Assembly (NCBI GenBank): GCA_963576565.1
Contig: OY755044.1
Span: 45,245,235-45,309,234 of the forward strand
Length of the DNA stretch: 64,000 nt
Reading direction: 5' to 3'
Origin: Aspidapion aeneum
Taxonomy: Eukaryota; Arthropoda; Insecta; Coleoptera; Brentidae
The notes below the pieces were generated by a model. It was not told the DNA's origin. It saw only the letters and a program-made list of their open reading frames with translations, and ran no database searches. Shown here piece by piece: positions 19,646 to 30,483 of the stretch (the first letter of the stretch is position 1; each line of letters begins with the position of its first letter). The translations under genes and the position numbers were made by a program.

Positions 19646-21669
19646 GACTTCAAGTATTGCTGGTCGTTGTATACTTTTTGCCTACCTGTCCCCTCCTCCC
19701 CCCCATTTTAACGTTTCTTAATTGCGCAGAACAAAAATCACTGTTGTTGGCAAAGAAGCCTGCCACCATAAAGAAATTCAGCATTGGCAAGTTGGAGCTA
19801 TCGGCTTTGCAGAATCCGTTTTCCATTGAAAATATTTTTTATAAGCAAAACACAAAATAAAATCTAATTTAGGACGATAATTCGCACTTTAAACCAAAGC
19901 AAACATTACCATCCATAAGAAAATATCACAGAAAATAGGTTCGTTCGAGGCGTTTACTGTTTTGAATCACGTGGCTAATTGTTTTAATTCAATGAATTTA
20001 TTTAATTAAAAGAACTATGAATTTGAGAAAAAATTAAACAAAAAAGTTTGTTTTTAGCATTCCTAAGACCTAAAGAGATATTTAAAAATAAATATATATT
20101 TATTTTTTACTACTGTCAAACACCCTATTGAGATATTAAATTTTAAATAAAAATTGAGGTTTTTACCGCAGGCTACCTAAAAAACAGATAAATAAGCAGG
20201 CTGGCGGTCTTTGATCTCGGTGAAATCAACGATGGCTGGTCAGTCGGAATTAATCTCATGGCCGGATTAAAATAAATTTACTATAACATATGAATGTCTC
20301 ATATTGTTTTTACGAACAAATATCAGTACTGCCAGAAAAAATAAAAACTTAACATAGTTTTCGGCTGCTCTTAAAAATGGGTGCTAAAATGATATTTAAA
20401 TGTCGGTGGCGTAAACAAGTATATATTGTGCTCTGTAGGGGACTATCGAAATAATGTGTGTTTTGTTTTTACTTAAGATTAATGTGATGTAAAAAATTCA
20501 TTTAAATTGATCCCTATAGCTGTGTCAACTTAGATAGGATGACAATTTGTTGTATTTTTTGAGCATTATGCCAATAATAATCACAAAAAACCATTCTGGA
20601 CTTAAACACGTTTAGCTAAAAAAAATTTTCAGGCTTACATAGAACTATTTATTTGCAGGGAGTAAGTTTCGGTCTCCGGTTTTAACATTATACTTAACTA
20701 TATTATTATACAATTATACTTAACTTCCAAGTATAAAGCTGCATTTATTCTCCATGACCACAGCAGGATTATTTAGCGCGGCAGTAAATAAGGATAAAAT
20801 TGTTATTGATCTATGCCATATCAGTAAAAAATTGTCGCTGAAAGAAGAAGAAGAAACTTATAATTTTGACAATTTTGGAGAAAAATTGTTAAAAATACCA
20901 AAGGCAATGCTTCCGGCTTCACCGCCTTGGACAAAAAAGTAAAATACCCGTTTTCCAACAAAAAATAAAAAAGATACCTAACTCAAAACCTTCCAACACT
21001 TATAGTGGTAAAATAAAACGTGAGCAAGAAGCAAGATTTAAATCGAAATTTCTTTATTTATTATTATTGTACTAAATTGAAAATAATGTTGTACAGAAAA
21101 AACATGCATGAAAATTTAGTATGTAATAAAAATTAAATAAAAATGTTTCTGTTTGTCACCATAGTTGCTCTAATTTTTACAAAACTAGGATTTTAGGTTT
21201 TTAGGGCTTTTTCGTTAGATTTTTTTATTTTTTGTTTCTAGCAAAATAATTTAGGGTGCTTTCTATGAAGAAAAACAGCGAGCCTATATTTTTTCTGAAA
21301 ATTTCTAAAACTCAAAGACCAATAAAACGCAGTAGTATTTGTTTTCGGAAAAATTTGAATAAAGCCGTTTTTCTCTTGAAAAACTCAACTGAATATTTTG
21401 ATATTTTATCTATATTGCTCTGTATTTTTAGTTAGGTTTTGGATATGGAATTTAATTCACAAAAACTTTAGTGATCTTTTAAAATGTGTTTATCTTAAGT
21501 AGGTTATATACCTATACTAAAAAGTTTGTAAATAAGTTAAAGTTTTATTAAAATTTCATTAATGTAAAGAAAAAGGTTTCCTGTTTGATCTCGTATTGAT
21601 GTCTCTAATATATCAGGGTATTTAACAATCATTATAAGCGTGTGGGGTGTTCAAGCGGTTAGATAACTA
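19646..21669. other. AT-rich spacer, no recognised gene
   Basis: ORFs at 19657..19860 (67 codons) and 20754..20942 (62 codons, acidic middle, ending PASPPWTKK) have no known motif. The second reads more like protein than chance, but nothing supports a start or a partner exon. Confidence 0.35.
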
Positions 21670-21674
21670 CTAAC

Positions 21675-21805
21675 ACCTGATTCCCACCTACGACTTTCTC
21701 GTGGGTGCCCGCTAACGCGTCACATTATCCCAATATGAAATGTTATTACAGTCATGTGAAGCGTGCGCGGGCACGCACGAGAAAGTCGTAGGTGGGCACC
21801 GGGCT
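21675..21805. repeat. GC-rich hairpin MITE
   Basis: CCCACCTACGACTTTCTCGT near 21682 is mirrored by ACGAGAAAGTCGTAGGTGGG near 21780; arms are about 50 bp with a short spacer. Non-coding. Confidence 0.75.
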
Positions 21806-22286
21806 TAAGGAAAAAGACATATTTTACACGAGTTTAAAGTTTTCGCGTGAGGTGCCAGTCGAGTGCGAAAATCATCACTCAAATGTATAAAAGTGATTTT
21901 CTTTTGAGTTACACTGAGAGAAGAATTTTGTAACAATAACAAACATTTTGTAACTGTTACCAAATGCGTTGCCCATATTTGGCTTATTAGATATTTGTTT
22001 GCAGGTAACAATTCAGAAATTTCAACAATTGAAACAAATATTTGTTAATAAAAACAAAATCGTCTGGTAATATTTAAAAAAAGCTACATCAAGCACTAAT
22101 ATATTGTTGGTATTTAAAAATATATGTGAGTTTAATTATTAATATACTGTATATTTATTATAAGGATCATTCTTATTTAATATTAAATTAATTAATTATG
22201 GGTTATTATATAATTAGTAGCTGTAATTATATTTAGTTATTTTGCATTAATAAGGTATTTGTAGGTTTCACGTTCTGTTTAAAATA
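21806..22286. other. AT-rich spacer
   Basis: It contains an ACACTGAGAGAAG motif at about 21911 followed by AACAAATATTTGTTAATAA-like sequence, related to the repeats near 26990 and 27585. No ORF of note. Confidence 0.35.
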
Positions 22287-22688
22287 CAGGGTGTTCATTT
22301 TAAAACTTCCCACCCCAGATTTCTCGAAAATGATTTTTTTTTTAAAAGCCAAAACACGTCAATTAATTTATTAAGGAGGACAAATTCTGGCTATCTTAAA
22401 ATTTTTGTAGTACACACCCACTTTGAGGGGTACATTTTACCCCTATATTTTGAATATGGAAAAAGGGTCAATTGACACTTTGTTTTGAAGGTTTCTTAAA
22501 TATCTTTACAAAGGTGTAAAAATTTTGAAAATCTATCAATTTGTTTTTGACATATTCACTTATTTTTTCAAAGGGGGTGTGTACTACAAAAACTATAAGA
22601 TAGCCAAAATGTGTCCTCCTTCATAAATTAATTGACATGTTTTTACTTTTTCTCAAAAAAAAAAATCATTTTCGAGAAATCTTGGTGT
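22287..22688. repeat. foldback MITE with CAGGGTGTTC end, right end cut
   Basis: It begins CAGGGTGTTCATTTTAAAAC next to TA. The left arm to about 22440 pairs with about 22561..22688 in reverse complement (both contain TTTCTCGAAAATGATTTTT and GTAGTACACACCC). The expected terminal 30 bases of the right arm are missing and another hairpin repeat begins there. Confidence 0.75.
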
Positions 22689-22868
22689 ATATTTCTATAG
22701 GGTTAATGGAAATAAGGACACCACTTTTGATCACACACCTGTATTTCTTCGTCTTCCTCAGGCTACACACCTTAGCCTTAGGAAGACGAAAATGGATCGT
22801 CGAAAAGAAATAAAGTTGTGTGATCAAAATTGGTGTCTTTTTTCCCATTAACCCTATAGAAATGAATA
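22689..22868. repeat. hairpin MITE fused to the previous one
   Basis: TTCTATAGGGTTAATGG near 22693 pairs with CCATTAACCCTATAGAA near 22845. The pairing continues through TTGATCACAC and the inner CGTCTTCCTCAGGCTA/TAGCCTTAGGAAGACG, leaving only a few bases in the loop. Confidence 0.8.
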
Positions 22869-23231
22869 AGGTATAGAATAATAAGAGAATTTTATTAAAA
22901 ATAAAAAGCAAGTTGTTTTGATGAAAAATATTTATTTGTATTTTATTATAAAAGTGGAGTCAAATTTTTTTATGGTGGCTGGTAATCTTTGTTTTTTTTG
23001 GAAAGGTTGGTTAATGAAATATACACACGTTTGTTCCATGTGAGATGCACACAAAATTTTGTCAAATCTGACATAAACTGATTTTACCTCACTATAAGTT
23101 CGGGGACTCCACCATTATGAAAGGCCGCATGGGTAGCCTTGTTTTTTTAAAATGTTTCTCCTTTGTTCAATTACTTCCTCCACCTTCAAGTCAGTGCTGA
23201 CCTGAAAAAGAAAATAAATTTTATATTTCTG
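22869..23231. other. AT-rich spacer
   Basis: No ORF or repeat of note. ACTATAAGTTCGGGGACTCC at 23092 resembles the end of the 2.25-kb inverted-repeat element at 16589. Confidence 0.35.
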
Positions 23232-23424
23232 TATTAAGAACCAGTGGCGTATATAAGGGGGGCCTGGGCCCCCCTTTAAAGTTAAGTTTTTTTAGATATT
23301 TTCCACATATTTTATGAATATAAACATAAAATAGCCTAAAATACTGCCTCATGAGGTCTCGCCCCCCCCCCCGCGAAACCGTCTCGCCCCCTCCCCCGAA
23401 TTTTTTTCTATATAGGCCACTGTG
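23232..23424. repeat. hAT-like MITE
   Basis: CAGTGGCGTATATA at the left and TATATAGGCCACTG at the right are near-perfect inverted ends. Such CAGTGGCG ends followed by runs of G are typical of some insect hAT families. The interior is C-rich and non-coding. I saw no matching 8-bp target duplication. Confidence 0.55.
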
Positions 23425-23470
23425 CAGAGAATTAAATTTGGTAAACTTATCACGTCCTTGCAATGCAACT

Positions 23471-23650
23471 ATGGGTAAATTTAGTGGGAATAAGGACACT
23501 GTGCTTGAATTCTTGTTTTTTGTTGTTCCATTGTACGATCTAGTCTGAAGGTTTGATGAAGACAAAAACCATTGTCGAAACGTTACCGATGGATTAAAAC
23601 GTATATTTACCAGAACAACAGTGTCCTTATTCCCACTAAATTTACCTATA
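23471..23650. repeat. inverted-repeat element, 31-bp arms
   Basis: The arm ending AGTGGGAATAAGGACACTGT is repeated as its complement from 23619. Its core wording (GGGTAAAT..GGAATAAGGACAC) recalls the hairpin at 22689, so the two may be related. Confidence 0.65.
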
Positions 23651-24377
23651 GATAATTAAATGTTTGCTTTAAGTTAAAAGGTTTAAACTTCACATTTTCA
23701 TACTAAAGGCTCTTTGCTTAAAAATCTTTAATAATTAATTCAAAGAATTGAAGCCATGATTCAAATGACATCAAATTTAAAATTATTAAAATCACAAAAT
23801 ACAAATATAAAGCATTCTAAAAAAAAATAATAAATAACACTTACTATGTTATTGTGGACGACCAAAGCCAGATTGTTTCCATCTTTAAGCGGATATCTGA
23901 AACAAAAAAAAAGAGTATGAATTTTATATTAAAAACAAATAAAGCCTACGCCTGTGGATACTTGTCGACAATTAGCACATAAATCAGTTAATTAAAAATC
24001 AATCCTATTTACTGTTTGTTTATAAAGCAATCTGTTTCCACAGAACAAAAAGTTTATACAATGAATACGTTTTTATTCTTGAAGCTATATTTCTACCTTT
24101 AAAGCGTTATTCCTGATGACTTTTTGTTCACTTCGACTCTTGCAACCAAAACACCATTATGATCCCATAAAAATACCCGCGTATTTAGGTCTGTATTAGC
24201 ACAAAATCACAAAAACTATACTTTGTTTGGTCAATGTTCTTCCCAAAACATGGCGTCCCCTTGTTTTTTGGGCACAGTGTCTGCAGAGATATTTCTCTAT
24301 GAGTGTCTGCGACGGTCTGTAATACAATACTACGAAGGGCGTCGGGTCGGTTCGGTCTAGACCGCGGCTCATACGTA
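23651..24377. other. spacer, nothing recognised
   Basis: AT-rich to about 24230, then GC-richer to the border of the pogo-like remnant. Two overlapping minus-strand ORFs at 24185..24466 lack motifs and cross the element boundary, so they are not credible. Confidence 0.35.
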
Positions 24378-24536
24378 GGGGAGAGCGGGGCTCGTTGGGC
24401 ATAGGGGCACGTTGAGAAACCCCTATTAACTCGACAATTAGACGTCAGCTGCCAGCCTTTGCTCATGCATTAGTCCGCAGTGAGAATCTGTGATGTGTGT
24501 ATCTCCAAGAAACAGATTTTGACCTATTTTTTTTTT

Positions 24537-25782
24537 GCTCTGTAACGAAATAGCGCGTATCAAAACAGCGCTTTTCAAAACAGCGCGTTTTCAGAATAGC
24601 GCATGTTCAAAATAGCGCGTATCAAAATAGCGCGTGATCAGAATAGCGCGTATCAAAATAGCGCGTATCAGGTCTGCTTAGGTATATTCACCTAAACAGT
24701 TTGAGCAAGGTCAGATAAGTTATACTTACTTACCCGTTAAATAAACCGATGGCTTGCTATACTAAAAATGTTTCGGATTGGTTCGGTTCATTTCAGTTCG
24801 GTGCGGTTTGAATCGGTTCGGTTCGGTTCGGTTTGGTTACACCCTATAGTATCCTGGGAAAAAAGTCAGAAAAGTTTTTTTTTTAATATGTTACAAAGAG
24901 ACCCCTGTTGATGATTTGAGGTTTGAGGTTGGTAGAGCCGCGGAACTGTAAACGCGCTAGTCGTTTTATAAAATCTGGGTGCAAAAATCCTTAAAAGGAC
25001 GATGTAAAAATATTAATTTTTCCGAGCAACACAAAGACAATATAGAGGATTGGCACGCACCTTTTTAGTTGTTTCCGTCGTCCAGAGGAGCTACTCTCGC
25101 TGGCCCAGTCGTTGCAGTCGATCCATACTAGAATCACTTGTTTGTGTAATGGTTTAGTTTGATTTTCTAAGAATGTTATTGGATTTTTGGTTAATAGAAT
25201 TTTTTTACCATGCTGCGTGGTGATCTCGATAGAATACGACAGACGAATCTTTTTTTGGTTACGCCTTTTTCCGCAGATTCATTTTTCGTAGATGGCGCTG
25301 GCGTTTTGCTTGTGCCAATCAAATTGAAATTGTGTGGGTTTTCCGAATACGGGAATTTGGCGCAAAATTTGAATTTAAAATTAAAGTTGCACGAACAACC
25401 CCTTACTCGAACTATTTTGTAACAGCGACGTTTGTAATGGCGATCTTTCAAAACGCGGTATATTTAGACGCGCTATTTTAAGGCGCACTATTTTGAACAC
25501 ACGGTATTTTAAACACGCGCTATTTTGATACGCGCTATTTTGAATACGCGCTATTTTGATATGCGCTATTTTGAACACGCGCCATTTTGATACGCGCTGT
25601 TTTGATACGCGCTATTTTGATACGCGTTATTTTGAACACGCGCCATTATGATACGCGCTATTTTGATAACGCGCCGTTGTGATACGCGCTATTTTGATCA
25701 CGCGCTATTTTGAACACGCGCTCACATGAGCGCGCTATTTTGATACGCGCTATTTTGATACGCGCTATTTCACTACAGAGGC
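24537..25782. mobile_element. foldback element A with CpG-rich tandem-repeat arms
   Basis: Ends GCTCTGTAACGAAATAGCGCG and CGCGCTATTTCACTACAGAG(GC). The left arm (about 24545..24672) is a run of 15-17-bp units of the form AATAGCGCGTATCAA; the right arm (about 25430..25775) has the complementary units CGCGCTATTTTGATA in a longer run. Between them are inward-facing GGTTCGG tracts and a unique core of about 490 bp (about 24905..25393) absent from the second copy at 36077. No ORF resembles a transposase. The T-tract at both borders prevents a certain target duplication. Confidence 0.8.
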
Positions 25783-26301
25783 ATTTTTTTTTTTGGACCT
25801 CGTAAGTAACTTTTTGTTATTTCGGAAAACATTTTCCAGATTGTTTTATAACACCTGCATGCCCCCATTCGGTTTTTTATAGTTAACTTTACATATTTAG
25901 ACAGAGGTTAATGAAATTATAACGATGCTACTATTTACGCAAACATGATTGCAGACTCTCTCAATTTTGTATGTAGGTGTGCCGGCCCAGCTAACCCCAT
26001 ACATTTTCTAAAAACATGTTTTTTACCCTCTTATGGAAATTAGGCCCCCTAGATGTGGACTTGTTCACGCGGTATCTTGATTGGTGTTCTCTTGCAAACA
26101 AAAAACGATTAGCTTTTCTGTAAAACTTAATTATTGGCAGAAGTTATAAGCCAAAAATTGTGAAAAAACAGTAAAAAAGCCGCCATTTATTTATTTATGA
26201 CATCACACAGACCCTTCAACTCAAATTTGAGGCAAACACCCGGTGACTTAAAATTGTGTGATCTATTGTTACCAATCGATCTAGGGAAATTTTAAAAATT
26301 C

Positions 26302-26640
26302 GTGCTTTTCCGAAAGCTGGCGAAAGAAAGACCAAGAATATCAACCGAAGAAAATGGTCAACAGCTACTAACTGAAACTCCGGTTAAAGAAGAGTTGGTA
26401 CGTGAAAAAAGTAAAGAAAAAGAAAAATCTGTAACCAAAAATGTCTTCAAGGAAAAGAAGCATAGAAAAACTACTCAGAAAAGGACACTGAAAGGTGACA
26501 GCGATTTCGAAGAGGAAACATTTTGTCCAGTCTGCATGGAACCATTCTCAAACAGCAAATAAAAAGAAAAATGGGTACAATGTTTAACTTACAAGTTTTG
26601 GGCCCATGAAACATGTGCTGATGCAGGGTTTACTTATGTT
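26302..26640 (+). pseudogene. transposase C-terminus with zinc-finger tail (pogo-like)
   Basis: A lysine- and glutamate-rich stretch of about 70 residues is followed by CPVCMEPFSNSK, a stop, and then, still in register, KEKWVQCLTYKFWAHETC. This Cys/His pattern is the PHD-like tail found at the C-terminus of many insect pogo/DDE_1 transposases. The DDE core that should precede it is absent. One in-frame stop at 26560 breaks the finger. Confidence 0.6.
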
Positions 26641-26967
26641 TGCTAAAACCGTAATTCCGAATCAGACTAGAGCAAGAATTAGGTTACTTTATATTGTTTG
26701 TTTTTTAAGAAATTTAAAGTTTAGTATTTTATTATTATCAATAAAAATAATCTAAGAATTTCCTGTTATTTTATGTTGCATATATATACAGTTCCTAATT
26801 ATTCAACCATGCCCAACTTGCCCCATCGTATGGCCCAACTTACTCCGTGGGTGGGGTTAGTTGGGCCGCTTGCAAGGGTGCTAGAAAAAAGTGTTTTTTA
26901 AGTTTGAATGCATAGTTTTAAAAACCAATATTTGCCCTAAACATATTATAATTATAAAACTGTAAGT

Positions 26968-27069
26968 AATATAGCAATGCTTTTATTTACAACAAAAATC
27001 AGGTTTACCAAATATTTGTTAATAATAAAATCGGTTTTTTTTCAGTGTAATATAGCAATGCTTTTATTT
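26968..27069. repeat. 60-bp insert between 21-bp direct repeats
   Basis: The same 21 bases (AATATAGCAATGC...) stand at 26968..26988 and 27049..27069 around a 60-bp segment that ends TTTTCAGTGT. Nearly the same 60-mer stands alone at about 27582..27641. Confidence 0.6.
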
Positions 27070-27112
27070 GCATTTAAGTAAAAAGTGGCTTAACTAGCCC
27101 CGCTCTCCCCTA

Positions 27113-28112
27113 CAAAATATCAACCGAAACGTCACGATCTCGCGCGACAAGGCCCGAGCCGAGACTGGTGTTCTGTGGACGAGACGGTACTAAGTTATAT
27201 TGCTCGATAATATCGCTTGTTAATAATAACCAAATTTGTTTGAACTTTACGAAGTAATTAATAAAAACCAATTCAGACCGTTATAATAACAAAATCACGC
27301 CATAACATTATACAAAAAAATGTTTGTTGTAATAAACACAAAGAAATATTTGCCAATATTAAGAGTATTTTTATATTTAGGAAATTTTAAGTATTAATAA
27401 CAAAGACGTTCTGTTACCTTAAAAGAAAGAGTGTTTTGGTTATGGTTAATATAAGGCAATTAATATTTACAAAAACATCAAATTATTAAAGAAACAAATG
27501 ATATATTATTTATAACTAAACACTTTAAAAAAGGTTTGTTACCAATAATTAATGATATTTGCTTTTAATATTTTTTAATGAGCACAACAAAAATCAGGTT
27601 TACCAAATATTTGTTAATAATAAAATCGTTTTTTTTCAGTGTATGTACGCTATTTTTAGTTTACGCAGGATATTAACACAAATTTCCTTGTTATTTTTGG
27701 TAAAACCAACTTTTATTATTTTTAGCCCTAGAGACGAAAATATTGTCTTCTTCGATGTTTGCTAAAACAACAGCTTTTGATATCGGCCTTGACAAGTAGT
27801 TGTTTCTGTTGGTTTCACTCAAGGTTATAGGACTTCAAGTAATTTTCCTGGTTCCAATAAGCCTTTATTGGAAAAGGCGAACTCTGACCTTTGTCTCATT
27901 TAAGGTTAAATAACCTGCAGATATAAGGGGTTAACCGAACCGAACCGAACCCCCTATGAGACAGATTATTGTGTGCATTATTAACAAACTTGTTCGAAAA
28001 TCTATGTAGAAAATTTTTACTATATACATTTATACATTGAAAACACCTATTGGATCACTGGCAGGACGCTATTGATTACAACAATAAAAAAAATATATTC
28101 AAAAAAACACCC
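27113..28112. other. AT-rich spacer with repeat scraps
   Basis: It includes the second copy of the 60-mer (about 27582), and an (ACCGA)n scrap near 27932 like those in the foldback elements. No credible gene. Confidence 0.4.
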
Positions 28113-28317
28113 AACTGCTAAATATACTTATACCTACTAATCGCAGTTGGGTACAAAATTGATAGGTATACCTATAATGTACGACATGCTTCAACTTATA
28201 GTTTTGATGCCCAAAGCGCACTTACGAAATTATACAGGTTTGTATTTTCATGAATCAGGTTATTTCGTAATTTTGTACCCTACTACGACTAGCAGGTACA
28301 AGTAGATTTAGCAGTTG
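28113..28317. repeat. inverted repeat, about 48-bp arms
   Basis: AACTGCTAAATATACTTATACC (28113 on) through GGGTACAAAATT pairs with the complementary arm 28269..28317. Likely a small foldback MITE. Confidence 0.7.
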
Positions 28318-28733
28318 TACCTAATTATTACCTAAATCATGCATTTTGTCAAATAATGAACTATGCCCAAGGAGTAGATAGCTGCCTTTCTACAAACATT
28401 GAATGAATGTGGGGGATGGGAGATGAAGGAGGGTACTAGTAAAATGGTGTTGAAAAAATCCTAGAGCGTGTGAATTTGTGAAAGTTATAGCTACAAAATT
28501 TTCTAATAAGGGGGGCGGGGAGGAGAGAGGCAAAGGGAGTGGGAACTAGTAAAATGACATTAATTTATAAAATTGCCCTATATTTGATAAAGTTATGTGA
28601 ATATGGTTTTTGAAGAGGGTGGGGGGAAGTGACAGAAGGGGAGATGGGTGGGAGCAGGGATGACTACAAAGGAATTACAGCAAATTAGAGAACATTTGCA
28701 ATGGGAATTTCATTAAAAGCGCCTGAAATTTAT
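28318..28733. other. purine-rich repeat stretch
   Basis: From about 28410 to 28670 three G-rich blocks (GGGGGATGGGAG, GGGGGGCGGGGAGG, GGGTGGGGGGAAG) alternate with AT-rich text that repeats ACTAGTAAAATG. It resembles, in complement, the C-rich repeats at 50155..50850. Confidence 0.4.
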
Positions 28734-28893
28734 TGAAGTGATCATTTTAGGTACTTTATAGAAGAAAACAAAATATAACTGTTATGACGTGAAAAGAATA
28801 TTTTAATCTACTTCATAAAAATATAAACAATACACCTATATACAATATATGGCCAAACATAGAGAATGCTTCTAAATACAAGGTATTTCAACA
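28734..28893 (-). repeat. 3' LTR of copia element
   Basis: Read on the minus strand it runs TGTTGAAATACC...GATCACTTCA, 160 bp, with TG/CA ends. It follows directly on the purine-rich AATGAGGGAAGG (28894..28905), the expected polypurine tract, which fixes its start. Confidence 0.85.
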
Positions 28894-28911
28894 CCTTCCC
28901 TCATTGAAATG

Positions 28912-30482
28912 TTATAGCTTCTCGCAACTGTTCCAATCGGGGCTTAAAAAGTGGCTTGTCATGAGATCAGCTAGTTGGAATTCAGACGCAACTTTTTCTA
29001 CTACGACTGACTTTTCTTGTACCAGCTCTCTCACAAAGAAATGCCTGAGGTGTATGTGTTTGGTTCTACGATGAAGCTCGGGGTTCTCTGACAAACGAAT
29101 AGCAGCTTCATTGTCTACTTTTAAAATCGGAATTGACTTAAGAGGATCAATTTCTTCGTAAAGCCGCCTCATCCAAACTATCTCTTTGGAAGCTTCTCTT
29201 GCAGCTACTATCTCTGCTTCTGTCGTAGAAAGAGCTACTGACGTTTGTCGTTGACTCATCCAGGAAATTGCAGCACCTGCATACATGCAAACAACTCCAG
29301 AAGTTGAACGACCTGTGGTTTGATCTCCGCCATAATCTGAGTCGCTATATGTTTCTAATTTTCCAAGTACACCATGTTTGTATAATAAGCCAACATCTAT
29401 TGTGCCTTTTAAATACCGGAAGATTCTCTTGACTTTCGAAATGTCATGAATCAACGGACTTTCTTAGTTTCTTGACACAACGCTTACAGCATAGGCAATG
29501 TCAGGTCTCGTGCTAGTCATTAGATACATTAGCGCACCCACAGCTTCTCTATATGGAAAGGCAGTGTTCAATTCTTCTTCACATTCCTTCCCTACTTGAA
29601 GACTGTCTTTTACTATGGGAGCTACAACTGGGTTACAGTCCTTCATACCAAAACGTTCTAGTAGTTTTTTAGTGTATGATGACTGTGTCAGACTTATATC
29701 ACCATTTTCCTTTTTCTCAATTTCCAGACCAAGAAAATATGAAGCAGGTCTTGTGATGATCTTAAATTCCTTTTTCAAATTTGCTAAGAAGAAGTCTTTC
29801 ATTGTTTCATTGGTATAAGCCAGTAAACCATCGTCTACGTAGAGTGCCAACAAGAAGCATGTCTTATCTTTCCTTCTTCTTCTTCAAGTTCTCCATAAAG
29901 GAACGCTGTACAAACATCCAATTGTGTGAGTGACATGTTCTTACTGGCAGCAACACTAAGCAAAGCTCTTATTGTACCTCCTTTTGCTACAGGACTGTAG
30001 GTCTGGTCATAGTCCTCACCTTTTCTTTGAGAATAACCCTTGATAAGTAGTCTAGCCTTGAACTTATCTATTGATCCATCCGGATTAGTTTTCAGCTGGA
30101 ACACCCACTTGTTTGGAATTGCCTTCTTGCCTTTTGGTAACTTGGTCATTATCCACGTACAATTCTCTTTAAGCGCCTGTAGTTCTTGCTGCATAGCTTG
30201 GATCCAATATTCTCTTTCTTTACAAGTTATAGCTTCTCTATAGCTCAGGAGTTCTTCTGGTGCAGTGATCTCAGTAGCAACTGTCATTACAAAATCATCA
30301 AATTTGGTTGGCTGTCTTAGTGTTAACTTATCCCTTAACTGTCGTCTTACTCTTGTGTTTTCCTCGTCAAAATCGTGTTGAATAGGATCTTCTGTAAAGC
30401 TGTCTGAGGACCCATCATTTACTATGTCTTCTAATGGTTTGGGGCCTTCAATTTGTTCTTCAAGTTTTGGTCGTTTATTCAA
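28912..30482 (-). pseudogene. copia pol: reverse transcriptase and RNase H
   Basis: The first piece (30482 to 29835) has [18 protein letters not shown] and [15 protein letters not shown] of the copia reverse transcriptase. After GELEEE a deletion of the fingers-palm region joins, out of frame, to [12 protein letters not shown] with the catalytic YVDD. The frame then continues through FLGLEI and a single stop at 29464 into the RNase H domain (YSDSDYGGDQTTGRST, STTEAEIVAA, DNEAAI), ending at 28912. So there is one deletion with frameshift and one nonsense codon. Confidence 0.9.
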
Positions 30483-30483
30483 T

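Larger units (their letters stand above)
24378..27110 (+). mobile_element. decayed TIR transposon, pogo-like
   Basis: The left end GGGGAGAGCGGGGCTCGTTG and the right end AACTAGCCCCGCTCTCCCC (finishing 27110) are inverted copies flanked by TA at 24376-24377 and 27111-27112. The related phrase GGGGTTAGTTGGGCC recurs inside near 26860. A transposase C-terminal remnant lies at 26302..26640. The core is missing and a foldback element occupies 24537..25782. Confidence 0.65.

Noticed and set aside
21644..21680. tRNA-like start (GGTGTTCAAGCGGTTAGA) suggesting an A box
   Set aside because: No B box GGTTCGA-like sequence follows and the segment lies in a hairpin MITE border.
23221..23565. 114-codon minus-strand ORF with a GGGGETVSRGGGR stretch
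   Set aside because: It spans a hAT-like MITE and half of an inverted-repeat element, so its composition is explained by repeats.
24545..25775. Short regularly repeated units that might be taken for a CRISPR array
   Set aside because: Units of 15-17 bp are directly adjacent with no unique spacers, they occur in opposite orientation at two ends of one element, and the context is eukaryotic.
28734..28740. Target duplication of the copia element
   Set aside because: The right LTR is truncated at 34365, so the outer flank is lost and any match would be accidental.
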